Assembly (NCBI GenBank): GCA_026396805.1
Contig: JAPLVZ010000002.1
Coordinates: forward strand, 1 to 57,801
DNA from: Candidatus Falkowiibacteriota bacterium
GTDB taxonomy: Bacteria; Patescibacteriota; Patescibacteriia; Patescibacteriales; UBA12465
Length of the DNA stretch: 57,801 nucleotides
Direction: 5' to 3'
In this document: positions 33,536 through 42,132 of the stretch, one piece after another
Position numbering within the stretch: the stretch's first letter is position 1
Layout of the letters: each line of letters opens with the position of its first letter
Program-made: the position numbers and the translations under genes
The notes under the pieces: generated by a model
Databases searched by the model: none
What the model was told of the DNA's origin: nothing
Seen by the model: the letters and a program-made list of their open reading frames with translations, nothing else

Positions 33536-34438
33536 ATGAGTATCACCTCTCGCGGTGTAAAATTTAATCATAAGCCGAAGGGTATTATTCTCCTGGGTTT
33601 TTTCACTTTGGTGGAATATGTTTTAACGACTATCTTCTTTATTTCCCTGTCGGCTAATATTTGGTATCCGGAAAGAGCGAGAGCAGCTCAAGGTGTTTCT
33701 AAGATTCTTTCCTATCAAGGCCGATTGACTGATATTAACAGTAATCCTTTGGGCGGATCCGGGACTAATTATTGTTTCCGTTTTTCTATTTATAATAATT
33801 CGTCCGGCGGGGCTCCGCTTTGGCCGAACGGCACGCCGACGTCCAACACGATTAGCGTGGCTAATGGTATATTTAATGCCGGCATCGGTCAAGCGGATGA
33901 TCTTGGTACTTTTAATTTTTATGAAAATTATGACACCGGCATTTACTTAAATATCGAAGTTAATAATACGCCGGTAACTTGTACCGGCAGTTGGGAGACG
34001 CTTTTGCCGCGACAGAGAATTGATGCGGTCGGTTATGCCCAGGTAGCGAGGGATGTTTACGGCGATTTACTCCGCACGCTTAACAGCGCTACTCCGCCAC
34101 GGGTACAAATCGGCACCGGTTCGGGCGTCAGCACCCCGGTCTATCTTAGTTTGGATGTTAAAAATAGCGGCGAGGATCCAATCGGCGGCAGTGATTGTAG
34201 CAGCATCATCGGCAATGGGCGAATTTGGTATAACTCTACTAATGGCCGGGCTCTAGTTTGTGAAAATAATGTTTTTAAAGCGGTCGGCAACGCCTCGGAA
34301 CTTTCCGGCGTTAAAGCCGAGGGGGCGGCTTCTCTTATCAGTTCCGGGTCCTTGGTCTTAGTGGGCGGCAATAATATTACTTTAAGCCAAGCGACTGGTA
34401 CCGGGGGGGGGGACAATCACAATCTCCGCCGGCAATAA
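33536..34438 (+). CDS. Giant repeat-fibre protein, fragment 1 (N-terminal export and head region)
   Basis: First of four frame fragments of one gene (33536-40205). 300 residues. A basic N-terminus and a hydrophobic helix (about 18-42) ending in ARA suggest an export signal or anchor. Then comes a globular domain starting ILSYQGRLTDINSNPLGG with FRFSIYNNSSGG and GIFNAGIGQ, an N-terminal domain type I associate with large secreted proteins of uncultured bacteria. Near residue 270 is a beta module (ISSGSLVLVGGNNITLSQ). The frame breaks in a run of ten G (34403-34412); with nine G it would continue TGTGGGTITISAGNN into fragment 2. Confidence 0.7.
   Translation: MSITSRGVKFNHKPKGIILLGFFTLVEYVLTTIFFISLSANIWYPERARAAQGVSKILSYQGRLTDINSNPLGGSGTNYCFRFSIYNNSSGGAPLWPNGTPTSNTISVANGIFNAGIGQADDLGTFNFYENYDTGIYLNIEVNNTPVTCTGSWETLLPRQRIDAVGYAQVARDVYGDLLRTLNSATPPRVQIGTGSGVSTPVYLSLDVKNSGEDPIGGSDCSSIIGNGRIWYNSTNGRALVCENNVFKAVGNASELSGVKAEGAASLISSGSLVLVGGNNITLSQATGTGGGDNHNLRRQ
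34403..34412 (+). repeat. Homopolymer of ten G at a frame break
   Basis: Removing one G joins fragments 1 and 2 in frame. Confidence 0.85.
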
Positions 34439-34451
34439 TGGCGGGAGCGGT

Positions 34452-35936
34452 GTGGGCGGAATTGGCGCGGGAACGCAGACGGCCAGCGTTGGCACGGTTA
34501 TTTTTTCTAACGCTAATAATGTTTCTTTCGGTTTGGACGGCCAAATCATTACGGCCAGCTTCGCCCCTAGCGCTAACGCCGGGGTTGGCGGCATCGCGGT
34601 GGGGACGCAGATCGCTTCCAGCGGTACGATCCAATTATTCGGCGGTAATAATGTTACTTTATCTCAAGAAGGGAATGCTATTACTATATTAGGCGGCGCG
34701 TTTAATCAATCTGTTCAGACCCAGAATGTTCATGATGTTGTTTTGGGAGGGAATACCACTGGCACCATGTTCACAATTTCTTCCGGCGTAATGACGTTCG
34801 CCGGCGGTAACAATATTACTCTGTCTCAAAATGGTAACGCGGTTACAATTGTGGGGCCAAGTAATTTTGCTACGAATGATTTTTTGGGAACGGGAGCTAC
34901 TTCCAACTTCTTGGGAACGGGAGCTACTTCCAACTTTTTGGGAACGGGAGCTACTTCCAACTTTTTGGGGACGGGAGCGAGTGGTTCGTTCCTCTTAACT
35001 GGCGCTACTTCTGATTTCCTGGGCATTAATGCCGGCTCTGATTTCCAATATACTTCCGCCAACACTAACTTCTTGGGCACCGCCGCTTCCGGCTCATTCC
35101 TCCAGACGGCCAATAGTTCGCTACTCCAGGTTTCCGGCAACTATCTGACTACGGCGATGGCGTCTAATGCCGGGTCTAATTTCTTAGGGGCGGGAGCTAG
35201 CGCTGACTTCCTCGCATCCAATGCCGGTTCCAACTTCTTCGCCTCTAATGCCGGAACTGGTTTCATGGCTACCGGGGAAAGAGTTAGCTATCTCCAAACT
35301 GCTAATTCAAATCTCTTCCAATTATCAGGTAACTATCAAACAGCTGGCGCCTATCTCACCACCGCGATGGCCTCTGATGCGGGGACTAACTTCCTATCTA
35401 ACAACGCTGGCTCTAATTTCTTAGCTGTTGGTGTTTCAACAAATTTTCTCTCCAATAATGCTGGGTCATTATTCTTGGGTTCCGCTGCTTCTGCTAACTT
35501 CCTATCAAACAATGCTGGAACATTATTCTTAGCTTCTAACGCCGGCACAGGTTTCATGGCCACTGGTGAAAGAGCTAACTATTTTCTCGCTGCTAATAGC
35601 ACTAATCTACAACCGACCGGTGCCTATCTTACCACCGCCATGTTGTCTAATGCCGGGTCTAATTTCTTAGGGGCGGGAGCTAGCGCTGACTTCCTCGCAT
35701 CTAATGCCGGATCCAATTTCCAACCTACCGGAAATTATCTCACTACCGCGATGGCCTCTGATGCGGGATCATTATTCATGGGTGCTAACGCTGGTTCTAA
35801 TTTTCTAGCGGCTAACGCCGGCACAGGTTTCATGGCTACCGGGGAAAGAGTTAGCTATCTCCAAACTGCTAATTCAAATCTCTTCCAATTATCAGGTAAC
35901 TATCAAACAGCTGGCGTCATTATTCATGGGTGCTAA
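34452..35936 (+). CDS. Giant repeat-fibre protein, fragment 2 (start of the stalk)
   Basis: 494 residues. The GTG given as start is only the first start-like codon in this frame; coding sense clearly extends upstream to the G-run. Three beta modules (SSGTIQLFGGNNVTLSQ, ISSGVMTFAGGNNITLSQ and a diverged first copy) are followed by four 9-residue repeats (LGTGATSNF). Then the stalk begins, with phrases such as SNAGTGFMATGERVSYL, QTANSNLFQLSGNY and GAYLTTAMASDAGTNFL. It ends out of frame in VIIHGC because a 148-bp block is duplicated at the junction near 35917. Confidence 0.7.
   Translation: MGGIGAGTQTASVGTVIFSNANNVSFGLDGQIITASFAPSANAGVGGIAVGTQIASSGTIQLFGGNNVTLSQEGNAITILGGAFNQSVQTQNVHDVVLGGNTTGTMFTISSGVMTFAGGNNITLSQNGNAVTIVGPSNFATNDFLGTGATSNFLGTGATSNFLGTGATSNFLGTGASGSFLLTGATSDFLGINAGSDFQYTSANTNFLGTAASGSFLQTANSSLLQVSGNYLTTAMASNAGSNFLGAGASADFLASNAGSNFFASNAGTGFMATGERVSYLQTANSNLFQLSGNYQTAGAYLTTAMASDAGTNFLSNNAGSNFLAVGVSTNFLSNNAGSLFLGSAASANFLSNNAGTLFLASNAGTGFMATGERANYFLAANSTNLQPTGAYLTTAMLSNAGSNFLGAGASADFLASNAGSNFQPTGNYLTTAMASDAGSLFMGANAGSNFLAANAGTGFMATGERVSYLQTANSNLFQLSGNYQTAGVIIHGC
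34884..34991 (+). repeat. 27-bp tandem repeats in the fibre gene
   Basis: Three almost identical units and a fourth diverged unit, each encoding LGTGATSNF. Confidence 0.85.
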
Positions 35937-36064
35937 CGCTGGTTCTAATTTTCTAGCGGCTAACGCCGGCACAGGTTTCATGGCTACCGGGGAAAGAGCC
36001 AGCTATCTCCAAACTGCTAATTCAAATCTCTTCCAATTATCAGGTAACTATCAAACAGCCGGCA
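35769..36064 (+). repeat. 148-bp tandem duplication causing a frame break
   Basis: 35769-35916 and 35917-36064 are nearly identical; they differ at only a few positions, such as AGAGTT versus AGAGCC. 148 is not a multiple of three. Confidence 0.8.
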
Positions 36065-36543
36065 ACTATCTGACCACGGCCATGTTATCCAATGCCGGAT
36101 CTCTATTCCAGTCAACCGGAAATTATTTGACGACCGCCATGGCCTCTAATGAGGGATCTAATTTCTTAGCTGTTGGTGCTTCAACAAATTTCCTCTCCAA
36201 TAATGCCGGGTCTTTCTTAGCTGTTGGTGCTTCAACAAATTTCCTCTCCAATAATGCCGGGTCATTATTCTTGGGTTCTAATGCCGGATCTCTATTCCAG
36301 TCAACCGGAAATTATTTGACGACCGCCATGGCCTCTAATGAGGGATCTAATTTCTTAGCTGTTGGTGCTTCAACAAATTTTCTCTCCAATAATGCCGGGT
36401 CATTATTCTTGGGTTCTAATGCCTCAACTAATTATCTCCAAACAGCCAATAGTTCACTATTTCAATACACTTCAGCCAATACTAATTTCCTCGCCTCTAA
36501 GGCACTGGTTTCATGTCTACCGGAGAAAGAGCTAATTATTTAG
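35926..36543 (+). CDS. Giant repeat-fibre protein, fragment 3 (stalk)
   Basis: 205 residues, entirely stalk repeats: NAGTGFMATGERASYL, QTAGNYLTTAMLSNAGS, AVGASTNFLSNNAGSLF. The frame breaks near 36500 where the recurrent DNA phrase for SNAGTGFM has lost four bases (TCTAA----GGCACTGG), giving the out-of-frame end KALVSCLPEKELII. Not an independent gene. Confidence 0.65.
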   Translation: MGANAGSNFLAANAGTGFMATGERASYLQTANSNLFQLSGNYQTAGNYLTTAMLSNAGSLFQSTGNYLTTAMASNEGSNFLAVGASTNFLSNNAGSFLAVGASTNFLSNNAGSLFLGSNAGSLFQSTGNYLTTAMASNEGSNFLAVGASTNFLSNNAGSLFLGSNASTNYLQTANSSLFQYTSANTNFLASKALVSCLPEKELII

Positions 36544-39500
36544 GTACTGCCTATACTGCCAACTTCCTCTCTAACAATGCTGGGTCTAATTTCTTAGCTG
36601 TTGGTGCTTCAACAAATTTCCTCTCCAATAATGCCGGGTCATTATTCTTGGGTTCTAATGCCGGATCTAATTTCTTAGCATCTAATGCTGGCACTGGTTT
36701 CATGTCTACCGGAGAAAGAGCCAGTTATTTCCTCACGGCCAACTCCTCATTATTCCAAGCCTCCGGAAATTATTTGACGACCGCCATGGCCTCTAATGAG
36801 GGATCTAATTTCTTAGCTATTGGTGCTTCAACAAATTTCCTCTCCAATAATGCTGGGTCTAACTTCCTCGCATCTAATGCCGGGTCTGCTTTCCAATATA
36901 CTTCCGCCAACACTAACTTTCTGGGCACCGCCGCCTCCGGTTCATTCCTCCAGACGGCCAACAGTTCGTTGTTTCAATATACTTCCGCCAATACTAACTT
37001 CCTGGGCGTTGGCGCGGCCGCCTCTTTCCGCTACACCTCCAACGATTCATTATTACAGGCCTCCGGCAACTATCTGACCACGGCGATGGCCTCCAACGCC
37101 GGGTCTCTATTCCAATATACTTCCGCCAACACTAACTTTCTGGGCACTAATGCCGGCACCGGTTTCATGTCGACGGGCGAGAGAGCCAGCTATTTCCTCA
37201 CGGCTAACTCCTCGCTCCTGCAAGCCTCGGGGAATTACCTGACCACGGCGATGTTATCCAACGCTGGTTCTGCTTTCCAATATACATCTGCTAATTCCAA
37301 CTTCTTTGCTGTTGCCAACTCCTCCAACCTGCTCGGCACCGCGGCGAGCGGCTCGTTCCTCCAGACGGCTAATTCCTCTCTCTTCCAATACACTTCGGCC
37401 AACACTAACTTCCTGGGCACTAACGCCGGCACTGGTTTCATGTCGACGGGCGAAAGAGTCAGCTATTTCCTCACCGCCAACTCTTCGCTTCTGCAGGCCT
37501 CGGGCAATTACCTTACCACCGCCATGGCCTCCAACGCCGGGTCTCTATTCCAATATACTTCCGCCAATACTAATTTCCTCGGCACTAACGCCGGCACTGG
37601 TTTCATGAGCACCGGAGAAAGAGTCAGCTATTTCCTCACCGCCAACTCCTCACTGTTACAGGCCTCCGGTAATTATTTGACCACCGCCATGTTATCCAAC
37701 GCTGGTTCCGCTTTCCAATATACTTCCGCCAATACTAACTTCCTCGGCACCGCCGCTTCCGGTTCATTCCTCCAGACCGCCAACAGTTCGCTGTTTCAAT
37801 ATACTAGTGCTAACACTAATTTCCTCGGCACCGCCGCGAGTGGTTTATTCCTCCAGACGGCCAACAGTTCGCTGTTTCAATATACTAGTGCTAACACTAA
37901 TTTCCTGGGTACTAACGCCGGCACTGGCTTCATGAGCACCGGCGAAAGAGCCAGCTATCTCCTTACGGCCAACTCCTCGCTCCTGCAAGCCTCCGGCAAC
38001 TACCTGACCACGGCGATGGCCTCCAACGCCGGGTCTCTATTTCAATATACTTCCGCCAACACTAATTTCCTCGGCACTAATGCCGGAACTGGTTTCATGT
38101 CGACGGGCGAAAGAGTCAGCTATTTTCTCACGGCCAACTCTTCGCTCTTGCAGACCACGGGCAATTATCTCACCACGGCGATGCTGTCTAATGCCGGATC
38201 AGCTTTCCAATATACCTCGGCCAACACTAATTTCATGCAGGGCTGGGCGCTCGCCGGAGCTAACACTGCCGGTACCACCTCCAGCGCGCAGGGAACACAA
38301 TTATATTTTTCCGGCGGAAACATGATGACTATTTCCGGCAATTCCAATTCTCTGGTCTTCTCAGTCAACACCGCCAGCCTATTGGGTACCGGCGCAGCCG
38401 CTTCTTTCCTATATACCTCCGCTTCCTCCAACCTGCTCAATACCTCCGCTTCCTCCAATTTCTTCCTCACGGCCAACTCCTCACTGTTACAGGCCTCGGG
38501 AAATTACCTGACCACGGCGATGTTATCCAACGCTGGTTCCGCTTTCCAATATACTTCCGCCAACACTAATTTTCTCGGCACTAACGCCGGAACTGGTTTC
38601 ATGTCGACGGGCGAAAGAGCCAGCTATTTTCTCACCGCCAACTCCTCGCTCCTGCAGGCCTCCGGAAACTACTTGACGACAGCCATGGCCTCCAATGTCG
38701 GATCTCTATTCCAATACACTTCAGCCAACACTAACTTCCTGGGTACCGCCGCCAGCGGATCATTCCTCCAGACGGCTAACAGTTCGCTGTTTCAATATAC
38801 TAGCGCCAACACTAATTTCCTGGGTTCGGCCGCGAGCGGATCGTTCCTCGGCACCGCGGCCTCTGGCTCGTTCCTCCAGACGGCCAACTCCTCTCTCTTC
38901 CAATACACATCCGCCAACACTAATTTCCTGGGTTCGGCCGCTTCCTCCAACTTCCTCTCATCTAATGCTAGCTCTAATTACCTCGGTTCCGGAGCAACTT
39001 CCAACTTCCTCTCATCTAATGCTAGCTCTAATTACCTCGGTTCCGGAGCCTCTTCTAATTTTCTCTCATCTAATGCTAGTTCTAATTATTTGGGCACCGG
39101 TAATAGTAGTAACATCGTTCGTAATTTTACAATTGGCGGTAACTCCACTAGCGTTGGCGGAGGATATGTTGCAATCAGTAGCGGTACAATGTTGTTAGCC
39201 GGTGGCGCTAATATTACTTTGTCGCAGAATGGCCAATCAATTACCATACTCGGCGGCGCCGGTGGCGGTGGTTTCGCGATGTCGCTCAGTGGCAATTCTA
39301 CCAGTAATGGTGGCGGCTATTCCTTAATTACTAATGGCACGATGTATTTAGCCGGCGGTAACGGTATCACCCTTTCTCAAAACGGACAATCAATAACAAT
39401 TTCCGCGGCCAATAACCTTAATGGTATCGTAATTGGCGGCAACACCGCCGGTGTGACCGCTTCAATATCTTCCGGTTACATGACTTTAGCGGGCGGCGAT

Positions 39501-40205
39501 AACATCACCATATCTCAGAACGGCAACGCGCTGACCATTTCCGGTGCCGCTGCGGCTGGCGGCGGAGCGACTTTATCGAATTTTCGCCCAATGGAAAATA
39601 TCTTCTCTTCAATTGGTACTATCCCACAGGGGTCGTGCTCGATAAGGCCGGTTTATATACCGTTCAATGTAACGGGAAGCGTCATGAAATTTGCTGTTTC
39701 TAACAACGTCGGTACTGTCGCAAATAATTCTTCAGCCGGCCAAAATATTAGTATGAATGTGGCAATCTATTCTTATAATAATTCCAGCCTTTCGCTAATC
39801 ACCTCCGGAAGCACTTATCAGTATGCTTCTTATTCCAGCAACGTCACCGGGTCCATGACCGGCATGAAGCAACTTACCGTTCCCATCGATATTAATATCG
39901 CGCCGGGCGAGTATTGGATAGGGTTGGCAGTTTCATGGGCCACGAGCGGGCAGACATCGCTCGGCCAATCAAAGACTCTTTACGGGGATCCTCTGATGCC
40001 TACCGCAGCTCAAGCTAATAACATTGGTAATATAGGCAATGGGACGGCCACGATCAGGCATGCTTATCCGTTTCTTGGGGTTTACACCGCCGGGATATCC
40101 GCCTGCCCCGTGTCCATCAGCTCCGGACAAATTAATGCCACCTCTGCATCCAATCCGGTAAGGGCTAATTTCTGGTTTGAAATGCGGAGCAATCAGCCGT
40201 GGTAA
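36513..40205 (+). CDS. Giant repeat-fibre protein, fragment 4 (stalk and C-terminal head)
   Basis: 1230 residues. Residues 1 to about 865 are stalk repeats of several interleaved phrases (FQYTSANTNFLGT, AASGSFLQTANSSL, GTGFMSTGERASYFLTANSS, QASGNYLTTAMASNAGS), ending in three 18-residue repeats. Then come three beta modules (ISSGTMLLAGGANITLSQ and relatives, about 880-1015). A non-repetitive C-terminal domain (about 1019-1230) has two Cys and ends EMRSNQPW. This head-stalk-head plan resembles phage tail fibres or trimeric surface adhesins; the C-terminal domain may bind a receptor. There are no catalytic motifs. No transmembrane anchor at this end. Confidence 0.75.
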   Translation: MSTGERANYLGTAYTANFLSNNAGSNFLAVGASTNFLSNNAGSLFLGSNAGSNFLASNAGTGFMSTGERASYFLTANSSLFQASGNYLTTAMASNEGSNFLAIGASTNFLSNNAGSNFLASNAGSAFQYTSANTNFLGTAASGSFLQTANSSLFQYTSANTNFLGVGAAASFRYTSNDSLLQASGNYLTTAMASNAGSLFQYTSANTNFLGTNAGTGFMSTGERASYFLTANSSLLQASGNYLTTAMLSNAGSAFQYTSANSNFFAVANSSNLLGTAASGSFLQTANSSLFQYTSANTNFLGTNAGTGFMSTGERVSYFLTANSSLLQASGNYLTTAMASNAGSLFQYTSANTNFLGTNAGTGFMSTGERVSYFLTANSSLLQASGNYLTTAMLSNAGSAFQYTSANTNFLGTAASGSFLQTANSSLFQYTSANTNFLGTAASGLFLQTANSSLFQYTSANTNFLGTNAGTGFMSTGERASYLLTANSSLLQASGNYLTTAMASNAGSLFQYTSANTNFLGTNAGTGFMSTGERVSYFLTANSSLLQTTGNYLTTAMLSNAGSAFQYTSANTNFMQGWALAGANTAGTTSSAQGTQLYFSGGNMMTISGNSNSLVFSVNTASLLGTGAAASFLYTSASSNLLNTSASSNFFLTANSSLLQASGNYLTTAMLSNAGSAFQYTSANTNFLGTNAGTGFMSTGERASYFLTANSSLLQASGNYLTTAMASNVGSLFQYTSANTNFLGTAASGSFLQTANSSLFQYTSANTNFLGSAASGSFLGTAASGSFLQTANSSLFQYTSANTNFLGSAASSNFLSSNASSNYLGSGATSNFLSSNASSNYLGSGASSNFLSSNASSNYLGTGNSSNIVRNFTIGGNSTSVGGGYVAISSGTMLLAGGANITLSQNGQSITILGGAGGGGFAMSLSGNSTSNGGGYSLITNGTMYLAGGNGITLSQNGQSITISAANNLNGIVIGGNTAGVTASISSGYMTLAGGDNITISQNGNALTISGAAAAGGGATLSNFRPMENIFSSIGTIPQGSCSIRPVYIPFNVTGSVMKFAVSNNVGTVANNSSAGQNISMNVAIYSYNNSSLSLITSGSTYQYASYSSNVTGSMTGMKQLTVPIDINIAPGEYWIGLAVSWATSGQTSLGQSKTLYGDPLMPTAAQANNIGNIGNGTATIRHAYPFLGVYTAGISACPVSISSGQINATSASNPVRANFWFEMRSNQPW
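38934..39099 (+). repeat. 54-bp tandem repeats in the fibre stalk
   Basis: Three units encoding SNFLSSNASSNYLGSGA-type repeats of 18 residues at the stalk's end. Confidence 0.75.
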
Positions 40206-40250
40206 AGCCCTGTCAAAAATATTTATCTTACTTAATAAATTTCTAATAAC

Positions 40251-41264
40251 ATGATCAAACGATTCATAATCTTCATAGTCAGCGGGGTCATTATTTTAGG
40301 GATCGGCATAAGCATCGGTTATTATCGGGCGCATTTTTTGTTATCTACAATGTCTGCCGTTAATACCCAGCCTGCTTATACCGTCGCTCCTGCCATTTTT
40401 AATAGCAATGACGATGCGTTTCCGTTCATAAATCCTACGGTTACCTCAAATTTGGGCAAACATTTTATCATTAACTTTAAGCCGCTCAAAGAACAAATGA
40501 CCGCTATCCAGAAAAAATACCCTCAACATACCTATATTTACTTTTCATATCTTAATAATTCTTCCTGGGTGGGCATAAACGAACGCGATTTATTCGTGTC
40601 GGCCAGTACCATTAAAGTTCCTTTAACCATGGCCGTATTAAAGGCCGAGGAGGATAATAAATTGAAATTGGCAGACAAATATGCGCTGGAAGAATTGGAT
40701 CTGGATGGTAATTTCGGAGAATTGTATCAAGTCGGATCTGATAAAGAATTATCGGTTGAAGAATTAATAAAGATCATGTTGGAGAAGTCGGATAATACGG
40801 CGATGAGAGCCATCATCAATATTTTAAATAAGATCGGAATCAATGATCCTTTTGTCAACGTTTATGAGGCAATGGGATGGGATACCAGCGATACCGACTT
40901 AATACCCGAAATTGGAAAGGCGCCAAATTATCAAGCGATCAATCTCAAAACTTTGTCCAATATGTTCATAGCTCTTTATGATTCAAAGTATATCAATACA
41001 GAAAATTCCAATAGGGTTCTTGAATACTTGGCCAATACGCCATTCAACGATAAAATAGTCGCCGGCGTGCCCAAGGACATACTAGTCGCGCACAAGATCG
41101 GAATTTCTGTGACGGATAATACCTTTTCCGATTGCGGAATCGTTTACGCGCCTAACCGGAATTATATTTTATGCTTGGGTTCAAGCGGCGCTGACGAAGC
41201 GAACGCCGACAAATTCATGGCTGAAATCTCGAAAGTCGTGTATCAGTTTGTGATAAATAACTAG
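40251..41264 (+). CDS. Class A beta-lactamase-like serine hydrolase, membrane-anchored
   Basis: 337 residues. An N-terminal hydrophobic helix (about 5-27) suggests a signal anchor. The penicillin-recognising fold is visible through SxxK in SASTIKVPLTMAV (about 117-129), SDN in EKSDNTAMRAI (about 179-189) and a KTG-like HKIGIS. It could be a true beta-lactamase, but the HKIG change and surface context also fit a peptidoglycan-processing or non-catalytic relative. Not resolvable here. It follows the fibre gene by 45 bp. Confidence 0.8.
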   Translation: MIKRFIIFIVSGVIILGIGISIGYYRAHFLLSTMSAVNTQPAYTVAPAIFNSNDDAFPFINPTVTSNLGKHFIINFKPLKEQMTAIQKKYPQHTYIYFSYLNNSSWVGINERDLFVSASTIKVPLTMAVLKAEEDNKLKLADKYALEELDLDGNFGELYQVGSDKELSVEELIKIMLEKSDNTAMRAIINILNKIGINDPFVNVYEAMGWDTSDTDLIPEIGKAPNYQAINLKTLSNMFIALYDSKYINTENSNRVLEYLANTPFNDKIVAGVPKDILVAHKIGISVTDNTFSDCGIVYAPNRNYILCLGSSGADEANADKFMAEISKVVYQFVINN

Positions 41265-41269
41265 ACCCG

Positions 41270-41293
41270 ATTAATCCACGGGAGGATTAATTT
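41270..41293 (+). terminator. Hairpin, probable terminator
   Basis: ATTAATCC pairs exactly with GGATTAAT across a 6-nt loop. The following T-run is short, so efficiency is uncertain. Confidence 0.5.
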
Positions 41294-41303
41294 CCAGTTA
41301 AAT

Positions 41304-41332
41304 TTGACCCCTTATAATGTTGTTGCTATACT
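41304..41332 (+). promoter_or_regulatory. Sigma-70 promoter for the GT/methyltransferase pair
   Basis: TTGACC, 17-bp spacer, TATACT; leader about 40 nt. Confidence 0.65.
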
Positions 41333-41377
41333 AATTTTTAGATAAAATAAATTATAATTAAGTTAAAATTAATATTT

Positions 41378-42097
41378 ATGCAAGCTCAAATTGTTAGTGA
41401 AAATTTTCAGGGCCGTCATAATTCTGATATTCTAAGCAGCGTTGAGCGCTTAGAAAATGGCCAAGGTTATCGAGACTTATCAACCATCTGTGTCGTTCCA
41501 ACCAGAGGCATGATTCCGGCTAAGGCCGCGCAAAGCTGGATGGGCATGATGTCGCCGATGAATCAGAAGTTTACTCGCCTTTTTATGATTGGCATGGAAG
41601 TCGGCGAAGCTTATAATTCAGTGATTGAGAGTATCCTGGCTAACCCAGAATTATCCAAATGGAAATATTTGTTGACCCTGGAAGAAGATAATTTGCCGCC
41701 GCCCGATGGCCTCTTGAAGCTTTACGAACACATTGACGATTACGCGGCTTTAGGCGGTTTGTATTGGACAAAAGGCGAGGGCGGTCAGCCCATGATTTAC
41801 GGCGAGGGGAAGGAAGGCGATATGCATTTCCGCCCTCAACCGCCAACTTTAGAGATTCAGGAATGTGATGGTTTGGGCATGGGCTTTACCTTGTTTAAAA
41901 TGGATATTTTTAAAGATCCGCGTTTAGAAAAACCCTGGTTCAAGACTTGTCAGGAGTTTGATCCGGCGCGCGGCGCTAAAGTTATGACCCAAGACCTTTA
42001 TTTCTTTGAGAAGATTAGGAAGCTGGGTTATAAAGTCGCTTGCGATACGCGCGTGCGGGTCGGGCATTACGATTATAATATGGATATCGTCTGGTAA
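41378..42097 (+). CDS. GT-A-fold glycosyltransferase-like protein
   Basis: 239 residues. Seen: STICVVPTRGMIPAKAAQSW, GMEVGEAYNSVIESIL, an acidic LTLEEDNLPPPDGLLKL (about 105-121) in the place of a GT-A DxD, then LGGLYWTKGEGGQPM and CDGLGMGFTLFKMDIF. Proteins of this kind are common in phages and uncultured bacteria and are often annotated as glycosyltransferases; the activity is not shown. Paired with a methyltransferase 35 bp downstream. Confidence 0.6.
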   Translation: MQAQIVSENFQGRHNSDILSSVERLENGQGYRDLSTICVVPTRGMIPAKAAQSWMGMMSPMNQKFTRLFMIGMEVGEAYNSVIESILANPELSKWKYLLTLEEDNLPPPDGLLKLYEHIDDYAALGGLYWTKGEGGQPMIYGEGKEGDMHFRPQPPTLEIQECDGLGMGFTLFKMDIFKDPRLEKPWFKTCQEFDPARGAKVMTQDLYFFEKIRKLGYKVACDTRVRVGHYDYNMDIVW

Positions 42098-42132
42098 ATT
42101 AAAATAGTATAAAAATTAACTAATATCATCAT

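Noticed and set aside
34826-38476. Long open frames on the minus strand across the fibre repeats
   Set aside because: They mirror the repeat structure of the plus-strand gene, have no start context and translate to low-complexity shadows such as repeated VPKKLEVAP.
34880-39100. CRISPR-like array
   Set aside because: Repeats are coding, of 27, 54 and longer mixed units, without unique spacers or cas genes.
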